Shown here: positions 44,805 to 53,034 of the stretch, in pieces
Layout of the letters: every line of letters starts with the position of its first letter
Position numbering within the stretch: the first letter of the stretch is position 1
Assembly (NCBI GenBank): GCA_024708885.1
Contig: JANJXT010000034.1
Coordinates: forward strand, 1-64,000
DNA length: 64,000 nucleotides
Source of the DNA: Thiobacillus sp.
GTDB lineage: Bacteria > Pseudomonadota > Gammaproteobacteria > Burkholderiales > Thiobacillaceae
Reading direction: 5' to 3'
Position numbers and translations under genes: made by a program
The notes under the pieces: model-generated
What the model was told of the DNA's origin: nothing
The model's database searches: none
What the model saw: the letters and a program-made list of their open reading frames with translations, nothing else

Positions 44805-46910
44805 ATGAGCGTTAGCGCCGCACCCGTCATGGCCAGCATGCTGCTCCTGCTCGCCGGCGCGGGATATGGGCTGGCAGCGCTTGCCTATCTTGGCCTGTCC
44901 GGACTGATCCTCGCGAGTTGGCGGCGGCGGCCACACGGCCGCCTGCTGCTGGTTGCCAGTCTTTTGTCGGTGGCATGGGGAACGCTCTCCATGCTCACTG
45001 CCTGGGGGCTGCTGCCGGGACGACACGAACTGGTGGTGGAAGTGATGCGCAACGGCGCCTGGCTGGCACTGCTGTTTCACATCGTGCGCCTGCGCCGCCC
45101 CGCCGGCACGCCGTTGCCGGCGCCGCTGCGCACGATCCGCCTCGCGAGCGGCCTGCTCGTCGGCGGACTCCTGCTCGCCGGGCTGCAGCCGTTCCTGCTG
45201 CCCGGCACGCCGGGTCTGCCGCGCAGCCTTGGCCATCTCGGGCTGGTGCTGCTCACCGTGATGGGCCTGGTGCTGGTCGAGCAAGTTTACCGCGGCGCCC
45301 GGCCGGAAGACCGCTGGGCGATCAAGTTCCTCTGCCTCGGCGTCGGCGGCCTGTTCGTCTACGACTTCTATCTGTACGCCAACGCCACCCTGTTCGGCGC
45401 ATTCGACGCCCAGGTGTGGGCGGCGCGCGGCTATGTCGCCGCCCTGGTGGCGCCGCTTGTCGCCGTGTCCGCCGCGCGCAACCCGGACTGGGCGGCACCG
45501 GTCGGCCTGTCGCGCAGCATGGTCTTCCACACCGCAAGCCTGCTCGCCGCCGGCATCTACCTGCTGTTCATGGCCGCTGCCGGCTACTACCTGCGCCTGT
45601 TCGGCGGCGAATGGGGTGACGTGCTGCAAAGCGTGTTCGTGTTCGCCGCCGCACTGCTTCTCGTCCTGCTGATGTTTTCCGGCACGCTGCGCGCGCGCCT
45701 GCGGGTGTTCCTGTCCAAGCATTTTTTCAGCTATCGCTACGACTACCGCGAGGAATGGCTGAAGTTCACCCGCACGCTCGCCGAGGGGCCGTCGGGCGCG
45801 CAATTATGCGAACGCGCCGCCGAGGCGCTGGCGCGGCTGGTCGACAGCCCCGGCGGCGCGCTGTGGCTGCGCGAGGGCAACGCCGGTTACCAGCGTGCCA
45901 GTCACTGGAACTGGAGCGACCTCACCGGCACCGAACCCGTCGACTCGCCCTTCGCGCGCTGGCTCGCCAGCCGCCAGTGGGTGATCGACCTCGACGAACT
46001 GAAGCGGCGTCCGGAATTGTATGGCGAGCTCGCCCCACCCGCCTGGATCCGCGCGGCCGACGCCGCCTGGCTGGTGGTGCCGCTCATGCTGCATGACGAA
46101 CTGCTCGGCTTCGTCGTCCTCAAGCACTCGCTCGGCAAGGTGGCCTACAACTGGGAGGTCGGCGACCTGCTCAAGGTGGCTGCACGCCAGGCGTCGGCCC
46201 ACCTGGCGCAGATGCGCGCCGCCAACCAGCTCATCGTGGCGCGCCAGTTCGAGTCGTTCAACCGCACCACCACCTTCGTCATCCACGACCTGAAGAATCT
46301 CGTCGCCCAGCTCTCGCTCTTGCTCGCCAACGCCGAGAAGCACAAGCACAACCCGGAATTCCAGGCCGACATGCTGGAGACCGTGGCCAATGCAGTGGCG
46401 CGCATGAACAAGGTGCTGGCACAGTTGCGCCGCGACAGCGATACCGCACCGATGCAATCGGTGGCGCTCGCCGAGCTGCTGACCGAGGCCGCTGCCAGCA
46501 AGCAGGCGTTCAAGCTGCGCCCGACGCTGGAACGCCCTCCCGCCACGCTGCACGTGCGCGCCGACCGCGAGCGTCTGGTACGCGCCATCGGCCACCTGCT
46601 GCAGAATGCGCTGGAAGCCACGCCGCCAGGCGGCAGCGTCAGCATGCGTGGTTTCGAACACGACGGCCAGGCGATCGTCGAAATTACCGATACGGGCATC
46701 GGCATGGACGACACCTTCATCCGCACCCGCCTGTTCCAGCCGTTCGATTCGACCAAGGGTGCGGGCATGGGCATCGGTGCCTACGAATGTCGCGAAACCG
46801 TCCGCGCGCTGGGCGGCACGCTCGACGTCGACAGCGCGCCAGGGCGCGGCACCCGCTTTCTCATCAGCCTGCCGCTGGACCATAATGACGTCGGAGGACA
46901 CGCCGCATGA
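44805..46910 (+). CDS. prsK: PEP-CTERM system histidine kinase PrsK
   Basis: 701 residues. About eight membrane helices (residues 10-300) lead into a GAF-like domain (~330-460, SPGGALWLREGNAGYQRASH). The kinase core follows, with FVIHDLKNLVAQLSLLLANA (His ~493), TDTGIGMDD and GAGMGIGAYECRE. This architecture is typical of PrsK, the sensor partnered with PrsR in PEP-CTERM organisms. It overlaps prsR by four bases (ATGA). The signal it senses is unknown. Confidence 0.93.
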   Translation: MSVSAAPVMASMLLLLAGAGYGLAALAYLGLSGLILASWRRRPHGRLLLVASLLSVAWGTLSMLTAWGLLPGRHELVVEVMRNGAWLALLFHIVRLRRPAGTPLPAPLRTIRLASGLLVGGLLLAGLQPFLLPGTPGLPRSLGHLGLVLLTVMGLVLVEQVYRGARPEDRWAIKFLCLGVGGLFVYDFYLYANATLFGAFDAQVWAARGYVAALVAPLVAVSAARNPDWAAPVGLSRSMVFHTASLLAAGIYLLFMAAAGYYLRLFGGEWGDVLQSVFVFAAALLLVLLMFSGTLRARLRVFLSKHFFSYRYDYREEWLKFTRTLAEGPSGAQLCERAAEALARLVDSPGGALWLREGNAGYQRASHWNWSDLTGTEPVDSPFARWLASRQWVIDLDELKRRPELYGELAPPAWIRAADAAWLVVPLMLHDELLGFVVLKHSLGKVAYNWEVGDLLKVAARQASAHLAQMRAANQLIVARQFESFNRTTTFVIHDLKNLVAQLSLLLANAEKHKHNPEFQADMLETVANAVARMNKVLAQLRRDSDTAPMQSVALAELLTEAAASKQAFKLRPTLERPPATLHVRADRERLVRAIGHLLQNALEATPPGGSVSMRGFEHDGQAIVEITDTGIGMDDTFIRTRLFQPFDSTKGAGMGIGAYECRETVRALGGTLDVDSAPGRGTRFLISLPLDHNDVGGHAA

Positions 46911-48259
46911 GCGACGCCAAAGAGAAAATACTGCTGGTCGAGGACGATCCCGGGTTGCAAAAGCAGCTCAAATGGAGCCTCGCCGACTATGAGCTGCTGA
47001 TCGCCGCCGACCGTGACACGGCCATCGCTCAGCTGCGCCGCCACGAACCGTCCGTGGTGCTGCTCGATCTCGGCCTGCCGCCCGACCCCGATGGCGCCAC
47101 CGAAGGCCTCGCCACGCTGCAGCAGATCCTCTCGCTCGCCCCAGCGACGAAGATCATCGTCGTCACCGGCAACCTCGACCGCGCCAACGCGGTGAAGGCG
47201 ATCCACCATGGCGCCTACGATTTCTTTCAGAAACCCTTCGATCCCGACGTGCTCGCGCTGATGATCTCACGCGCCCTGCACGTCCATGCGCTCGAACTGG
47301 AGAACCGGCAGCTCGCGGCGCGTCAGCAGCAATCCCCGCTGTCCGGCGTCATCACCAACAGCGAAGCGATGCTGAAGGCATGCCGTACCGTGGAGAAGGT
47401 CGCGCCAGTCAACGCCACCGTGCTGCTGCTGGGTGAATCCGGCACCGGCAAGGAAGTGCTGGCACGCGGCCTCCACGAACTCTCGCCGCGCGCCGGCAAG
47501 CGTTTCGTCGCCATCAACTGCGCAGCGATCCCCGACACCCTGCTCGAATCCGAGCTGTTCGGCTACGAAAAGGGCGCCTTCACCGGGGCCACCAAGCAGA
47601 CCATCGGCCGCATCGAATATGCCAACGAAGGCACACTGCTTCTCGACGAGATCGGCGATCTGCCGATGCCGTTGCAGGCCAAGCTGCTGCGCTTCCTGCA
47701 GGAGCGCGTGATCGAGCGCCTGGGCGGACGCGGCGAGATTCCGGTCGATGTGCGCGTGGTTTGCGCCACGCACCGCGACCTCGGCGCGATGATCCACAGC
47801 GGCAGTTTCCGCGAGGATCTGTACTACCGTCTGTCGGAAATTACCGTCACCCTCCCGCCGTTGCGCGTGCGCAACGGCGACGCCGTGCTGCTGGCGCGCA
47901 CCTTCCTCGAAACCCAGGCGCGCGCGCTCGGCCGCAAGCTCAAGGGCTTCACGCCCGATGCCTTGAGCGCACTCGAAGCGCATACCTGGCCTGGCAACGT
48001 GCGCGAACTGGAGAACCTCGTCAAGCGCGCCGCCATCATGGCCGACGGCAGCCTGGTCACCGCCGCCGACCTCGGTCTCACCGCGCCGCACACCGAACCG
48101 GCGCCGTTCAATCTCAAACTGGTGCGCGAGGACGCCGAGCGTGCCGCGGTCAGCCGTGCCCTGTCGCACAGCGACGGCAACGTGGCACAAGCCGCGGAGC
48201 TGCTCGGGGTGAGCCGGCCCACGCTGTATGATCTGATGACGAAAATCGGGCTGAAGTGA
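46907..48259 (+). CDS. prsR: PEP-CTERM box sigma-54 response regulator PrsR
   Basis: 450 residues. Receiver (EKILLVEDDPGLQKQL; phosphoacceptor in VVLLDLGLPPDPDG), then an AAA+ activator domain with Walker A GESGTGKE (~175), the sigma-54 contact loop GAFTGA (~223) and LLLDEIGDLP. The C-terminal Fis-type helix-turn-helix is NVAQAAELLGVSRPTLYDLM. An intact GAFTGA means it should activate sigma-54 promoters, two of which precede the PEP-CTERM genes in this window. It pairs with PrsK. Confidence 0.95.
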   Translation: MSDAKEKILLVEDDPGLQKQLKWSLADYELLIAADRDTAIAQLRRHEPSVVLLDLGLPPDPDGATEGLATLQQILSLAPATKIIVVTGNLDRANAVKAIHHGAYDFFQKPFDPDVLALMISRALHVHALELENRQLAARQQQSPLSGVITNSEAMLKACRTVEKVAPVNATVLLLGESGTGKEVLARGLHELSPRAGKRFVAINCAAIPDTLLESELFGYEKGAFTGATKQTIGRIEYANEGTLLLDEIGDLPMPLQAKLLRFLQERVIERLGGRGEIPVDVRVVCATHRDLGAMIHSGSFREDLYYRLSEITVTLPPLRVRNGDAVLLARTFLETQARALGRKLKGFTPDALSALEAHTWPGNVRELENLVKRAAIMADGSLVTAADLGLTAPHTEPAPFNLKLVREDAERAAVSRALSHSDGNVAQAAELLGVSRPTLYDLMTKIGLK

Positions 48260-48286
48260 ACCCTCGCCCGTGTCAGGGGGTTCAAT

Positions 48287-50605
48287 CTAGGCTGAATGCG
48301 CGCCGCCCGCAAGCATGCGGCCGCGCCGACCGTCCTTGATGAGCAGAAGCGCCGGCAGCAGCAGCAGCTCGAACACCTGACCGGCAAGCAATCCGACTGC
48401 CGTCAGCAGACCGAAATTCGCAGTCGGGATGAACGCCGACGTGGCGAGCAGCCCGAACTGCGCCACCAGCAAAAGCGAAATCGCCAGCACTGCGCGCCCC
48501 GAGGACTGGAAGCTGCGCGCGATGGCAAATATCGGCGAGCAGCCTTTCTTGAGCCGTTCGAGATAGCCATGGTACAGGTGGATGGTGTCGTCGACCGTGA
48601 TGCCTAGAACCACGCCGGCAATCATGACCGTCGCGAGGTCGAGATGGATGCTCGCAATCCCCATCAGTACGAAGATGAAGTACAGCGGCGCGAGGTTGGG
48701 AATCATGCCCAATCCCGCTGCCGTCGGCGAGCGCCACAGAATCGCCATGAAAAGAAAAATCTGCCCGAATGCGCCAAGAAAGCTGTCGAGCTGGCCGCTC
48801 ACCAGGAGGTCCACCTGATCGGCGAACAGGCGGCCGAAGCCACCGATATCGACCTCGATGCCGGGAAGCGGATGATCCGCCAGGTGCGCGCGGATCGTGT
48901 CGATCACACCTCCGACCTGCTGCGCCCCATGCACATGGAGGTTGACCACGATGCGCGCATGGGCGTAGTCGCGGTTGACCAGTTCATACAGGTCGCGGCC
49001 GTCGTAAACCAGCAGATACTGGCGCAACAGCTTGTCGCTGGGCGGCAGGGTGCGGAACGCCGGATCCTCCCCGTTCATTGCCCAGTGCATCTCCTCGACG
49101 AGATCGGCCATCGACAGGGTGCGGTCGACCTGCGGAAGCTTTTCCAGCCACAGCTGGAACTCGCGCACGGTACGCAATGCGTCGACGTGCGCAAGGCTGT
49201 CACGGCCGTTTCCGCGCAGCGAAATTTCGAGCGTCGTCACCCCGGACAGCTCCGATTCGATCAGCCGGGTGCTCTTGCTTACCGGGTGATCGGGCGCAAA
49301 AAACTCGAGAAGATCTGATTCGACCTCAACGCGCTGCGTGAATGGGAACGCCAGCACGACCAGGGTAATCGCACCAAGAATGATGCCTTTCGGGTGCCGC
49401 AGGCTGAAGCGCACCACGCGCGAAGCAATCCGCCCGGTCAGGCCAAGCCCTGATCGGTGCCGCGGCCAACGGTGGATGTCCCAGTGCAACAGAAACGGCG
49501 GCGCCAGAAAAAAGACCGTCAGGAACACCAGAAACGTGCCGAATGCGCCGGCAATGCCGAATATCTGAATGGGCGGAATCGGCACCAGCGCCAGGCTCAG
49601 CAGGCCGGCACCCGTCGTCAGGACGTTGAACGCGCCCGGCTTGAGCGTCTCCGCCAGCGCCCGGTCGATACGCGCCGGCCGGCTCAGCCGCGCCACGCGG
49701 CCGCGCTGGATGCCGGCATAAAGATGCAGTATGGTGGCCAGCGTATACGCGGCGAGCAAGCTTGGCAGAATTGCTGTCGCCATGGTGTATGGCTGCTTGA
49801 AAAAGGCGACACCCGCGATCATCGGCAGAACCACGGTGGACATGGCGACAGCGCCGATGGCCACGGGCCTGAGTCGGCCGACCACCCAGGCGAGGAGAGC
49901 AAGGCCGATCACCGTCGTAAGCGGAATGAACACGGCACTGTCGCGCAGGACGGAATCGAGCTGCGCGACATCGAGCGTGACGGGGCCGGCATCCCCCGCG
50001 TACTGCGCGCGCAGCCCCGCCTCGTCGATGGCGGCAAGCACTGTATTGCGAAGCGCCTTGCGTTGCAGACTTTCGCCCAGGGGCACCGGGCGCACCGCCA
50101 TGGCCACATAGCGGCCGTCCTTCGAGGACAGGAGCCCCGGCGCGAAACGGTCGTCCAGCACACGCTGGCGCACGGCATCGGTCCCGCTGCTGTCGAGCGC
50201 GCGGGGATCGACCAGCGGCGCCACCTCGAAACCGTCCTCGGTTGCCGAGATTTTCTCGATCGTTGTAAGCGTCAGGACGCGGTCGACCAGCGGTTCACGC
50301 TCCAGTCGAACCGTCAGGTGGTCGAGCCGTTGCAGAAAGTCCTTTGCAAAGGGCTGTTCGACACGGAACAGCACGGTGAGCACTTCGTCGCTGGGAAAAT
50401 CCTTGCGCAACTCATTGCGCAGCAGAACGGCTGCCGCATCCTTTGGATAGTAAACCTCCGGCGCGTTGTTGAACTTCAACGTGAGCAGCACCACCGCGGA
50501 GACGACATGGAGCAGCACCACCACCGCCAGCGCCAGCGGCCATGCCAGCACCCTGTGCCGCATGCCCTTGGGCCGCGGAAAAGCACGGGCAATCAGGTTG
50601 CGCAT
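48287..50605 (-). CDS. RND/MMPL-family exporter
   Basis: 772 residues with two sets of membrane helices. Each set of about six follows a large periplasmic loop, the half-sized RND layout seen in MMPL and HpnN-type exporters. Conserved elements include LTVLFRVEQPF in loop 1, GLALLAWVVGRLRPV, and the helix-4 segment ATVMIAGVVLGITVDDTIHL. It is the last gene of a three-gene reverse operon with a beta-barrel and a LolA-like protein, so it probably moves a lipid or lipid-linked product from the inner to the outer membrane. Its cargo is unknown. Confidence 0.85.
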   Translation of the reverse strand: MRNLIARAFPRPKGMRHRVLAWPLALAVVVLLHVVSAVVLLTLKFNNAPEVYYPKDAAAVLLRNELRKDFPSDEVLTVLFRVEQPFAKDFLQRLDHLTVRLEREPLVDRVLTLTTIEKISATEDGFEVAPLVDPRALDSSGTDAVRQRVLDDRFAPGLLSSKDGRYVAMAVRPVPLGESLQRKALRNTVLAAIDEAGLRAQYAGDAGPVTLDVAQLDSVLRDSAVFIPLTTVIGLALLAWVVGRLRPVAIGAVAMSTVVLPMIAGVAFFKQPYTMATAILPSLLAAYTLATILHLYAGIQRGRVARLSRPARIDRALAETLKPGAFNVLTTGAGLLSLALVPIPPIQIFGIAGAFGTFLVFLTVFFLAPPFLLHWDIHRWPRHRSGLGLTGRIASRVVRFSLRHPKGIILGAITLVVLAFPFTQRVEVESDLLEFFAPDHPVSKSTRLIESELSGVTTLEISLRGNGRDSLAHVDALRTVREFQLWLEKLPQVDRTLSMADLVEEMHWAMNGEDPAFRTLPPSDKLLRQYLLVYDGRDLYELVNRDYAHARIVVNLHVHGAQQVGGVIDTIRAHLADHPLPGIEVDIGGFGRLFADQVDLLVSGQLDSFLGAFGQIFLFMAILWRSPTAAGLGMIPNLAPLYFIFVLMGIASIHLDLATVMIAGVVLGITVDDTIHLYHGYLERLKKGCSPIFAIARSFQSSGRAVLAISLLLVAQFGLLATSAFIPTANFGLLTAVGLLAGQVFELLLLPALLLIKDGRRGRMLAGGAHSA

Positions 50606-50612
50606 GACGTGT

Positions 50613-52040
50613 TCAGAACCGCGTGCGCAGCCCCAGGGTGATCAGCGAATGATCCTGATGGAAGCCGCCCAGCGTGCGCGCCTCGCCATCGAAGTAGTGC
50701 GCGGCGACATAGAGCTCGTGAGGTTCCCAGCCGACATAGCTCAGACGCGGACTCAGGTAAACGTCGTCGACGTTGAAGCCGGTGGCAAAACGCAATGCAG
50801 CCTTCCAGCGCCCCTGCCCGAAGGTGGTCTCGATTTCACCGTTCGCACCGTAGTATTCCTTCAACTCGAGAATATCGCGGTCGGTCTGCAGCGCGTGTGC
50901 CGCCAGTTGCAGGTTGACACGCGTATCGCGCCCACCTGGAAAGAACTCCAGCGCCCCGACCCAGTCGAGCGACGCGGTCTTGTCCAGCGCCGTCGTCGCC
51001 AGCGTCACCGGCACGTCGTCGGTGTGGCCGACTTCCATGCGCCACGTCAGGCCGCCGCGCACCAGCTCGAAATCTGCGCCGACGAAGGTATTGAAGGGAT
51101 GGATCGCGGTCAGGGCCAGCGCCGGCAAGTCGACCCGATAATAGGGCAGCGACTGACGCGTGCGCGCCAGTGTCACGCCGAAATCGAGCGGAGTGCCGGC
51201 ATGGGTGAAGCGCAATGCGCCGCCGCCGCTGCCGTGCTCGTCATGTTCGACGTTTGCGGCGCCCACCCAGCCCGTCAACGCGGGATCGATGCCGAACACC
51301 TGTGCCGTGGCGCGGTTCACCGGGCTCCACACGCTGGCGACATCCGGCAGTTGCGCACCGCGAAACAGCGGCAGCCACACCGCATCCAGCTTGAAATCGC
51401 CCAATGTCCGTTCCCAGCGGGCCGCCAGCTGTGCGCGGCGGCGATCGGCCAGATCGTCCAGCATGAAGCGGGCAAGGTCCGCGCGGCTGACGCGATCCGC
51501 CAGCGGAACCTCGTCGGCCCGGCCCCACACGATGGTCTGTGCGCCCAACGTCAGGCGGGTGTCGCCGCTGCGATAGCGCACGTAGGTATCGGTGTAGTCG
51601 GCCAGGACCTCGTCGTGATCGACCGCACCACCGGCCTGGCGCATCGCGTCCACCCGTGCGCCGGCACGGAATTCCCAATTGCGACTCGGCTGCCACAATA
51701 CGTAGGCGCTGGCGCGCGCAGTGGAATACGTATCGGCTTCCGGGGCGTCGGGCAGCGCCCCCGCTTCCAGCAGCAGATCGTCGATGCCATATTTCAGCAC
51801 CGGCTGGAAACCACGCGCGGCCGGCTTGCCGGAACGCGCCCGGGGTGGCGGCAAGTCATCCTGGACCGCATCCGCCGTCACGGAAGGCGTCGCGACGCGC
51901 GGTTTGCGCGTCGTGGTGCGCGGCGGCGGCAGGTCGTCGCCAGCCTCGACGGTCGCCTCTCGCGGCGGCGGCAGTTCGGCCGCAACCGTGCCATGCAGGA
52001 ACGCGAACGACAAACTCAGGGGCAGCAGCAATTTTTTCAT
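50613..52040 (-). CDS. DUF1302-like outer-membrane beta-barrel protein with LPPPR repeats
   Basis: 475 residues. A signal peptide (to ~20) is followed by a proline-rich linker with three ELPPPR/DLPPPR units (~22-67). From ~80 the chain has the alternating pattern of a beta-barrel and ends in the aromatic residue of LGLRTRF, the usual outer-membrane insertion signal. LGAQTIVWGRADEVP resembles DUF1302-type proteins. The LPPPR linker is a notable addition and could thread through peptidoglycan or bind a partner. The start overlaps the upstream LolA-like gene by four bases. Confidence 0.8.
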   Translation of the reverse strand: MKKLLLPLSLSFAFLHGTVAAELPPPREATVEAGDDLPPPRTTTRKPRVATPSVTADAVQDDLPPPRARSGKPAARGFQPVLKYGIDDLLLEAGALPDAPEADTYSTARASAYVLWQPSRNWEFRAGARVDAMRQAGGAVDHDEVLADYTDTYVRYRSGDTRLTLGAQTIVWGRADEVPLADRVSRADLARFMLDDLADRRRAQLAARWERTLGDFKLDAVWLPLFRGAQLPDVASVWSPVNRATAQVFGIDPALTGWVGAANVEHDEHGSGGGALRFTHAGTPLDFGVTLARTRQSLPYYRVDLPALALTAIHPFNTFVGADFELVRGGLTWRMEVGHTDDVPVTLATTALDKTASLDWVGALEFFPGGRDTRVNLQLAAHALQTDRDILELKEYYGANGEIETTFGQGRWKAALRFATGFNVDDVYLSPRLSYVGWEPHELYVAAHYFDGEARTLGGFHQDHSLITLGLRTRF

Positions 52041-52843
52041 GGTCGATATTCCGATTCCAGACTTTCGTCGGCAAGTACCTGGGGAGTAAAAAGCCTGTCG
52101 GGCAGTTTCTGGTCGTACAGCGCGCTGTCGACCACCATGCGCGTCTCATGTCCGGTGACCAGATCGATCATCCGGCTGTCGGTGAACGTCCAGTAGCCCT
52201 GGTTGCGTTTTTTCGCGCGCAGCAGCCAGCGCTTGCTGGGGACGCCCGCATCCTTCTCGAAATAATCGACACGCAGCGGGATCGCAGTGGCCGGATCGAT
52301 CCAGCTGATGCGCTTGATGTAAACCGAATCACGGGCTTCCTTCGGTATGCTCTCCAGCACATCGCACAGAATACCGTTTTCCATCTGTTTGCCGAGCACG
52401 CGATGCTGGTCGCGTGACGGCTTGCGCGTTTGCAGATCCTCGAAATACAGGTCGGAGCCAACGAAGCGCCCGCCCTTCCGGTCGCTGGAGATGCGCCGCA
52501 CCCGTTCGAGCGCAGGCAGATACAGCCACTGGTCGGCGCTGCCATCGGCCTTGTCGATACTGAGCAGACCCGTGCCGGCGATGTCTTCCGGGTCGAGAAA
52601 GCGCATCAGGTTCGCAGTTTCCCCGCGCTGCCTGTCGAGGCGGTACGTCACCAGTTCCCGGATGCGCGGCGGCCGCGCCTTTTCGGTCAAGACCATGCGG
52701 CCGAGCGTGGTGAGATCGCGTCCACTGGGGCGGTCGAACACCTTCTGCGCCAGCGCAAGCCCCTCGTCCGCATGCGCGGACAAGGCGGCCAGCAGAATGC
52801 CGCAGGCCAGGCCGAAAGCTCTCATTGCTGAAGGGATATGCAT
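52037..52843 (-). CDS. Outer-membrane lipoprotein-sorting (LolA-like) protein
   Basis: 268 residues from ATG 52843 (an internal ATG at 52825 is an equally good start). A signal peptide ends near AHADEG. The mature part has the LolA/LolB-type sheet typical of lipoprotein-sorting proteins associated with RND exporters: MRFLDPEDIAGTGLLSID, WLYLPALERVRRISS, and FVGSDLYFEDLQ. In related clusters it passes lipid from an MMPL pump across the periplasm. First gene of the three-gene operon, divergent from prsT. Confidence 0.85.
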   Translation of the reverse strand: MHIPSAMRAFGLACGILLAALSAHADEGLALAQKVFDRPSGRDLTTLGRMVLTEKARPPRIRELVTYRLDRQRGETANLMRFLDPEDIAGTGLLSIDKADGSADQWLYLPALERVRRISSDRKGGRFVGSDLYFEDLQTRKPSRDQHRVLGKQMENGILCDVLESIPKEARDSVYIKRISWIDPATAIPLRVDYFEKDAGVPSKRWLLRAKKRNQGYWTFTDSRMIDLVTGHETRMVVDSALYDQKLPDRLFTPQVLADESLESEYRP

Positions 52844-53034
52844 CGGGCTCGAATCTTGCTGAAAATCTTGTGGAGACAAAAAACGAACTGTACTGGAAAC
52901 GACAAAACAAGCCCATAAGCGGAGAAATATCGAGGAACTTGACGAATTTCCGCCAGACTTCAACCATGATGGTCAAAAATACCGCGCCGCACTCCATTAC
53001 AATCGATTCCCGACGATCAGGAGACCGCACTACG

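Noticed and set aside
52963-52973. ACCATGATGGT inverted repeat before prsT as an operator
   Set aside because: Short, single, and not shared with any other promoter here.
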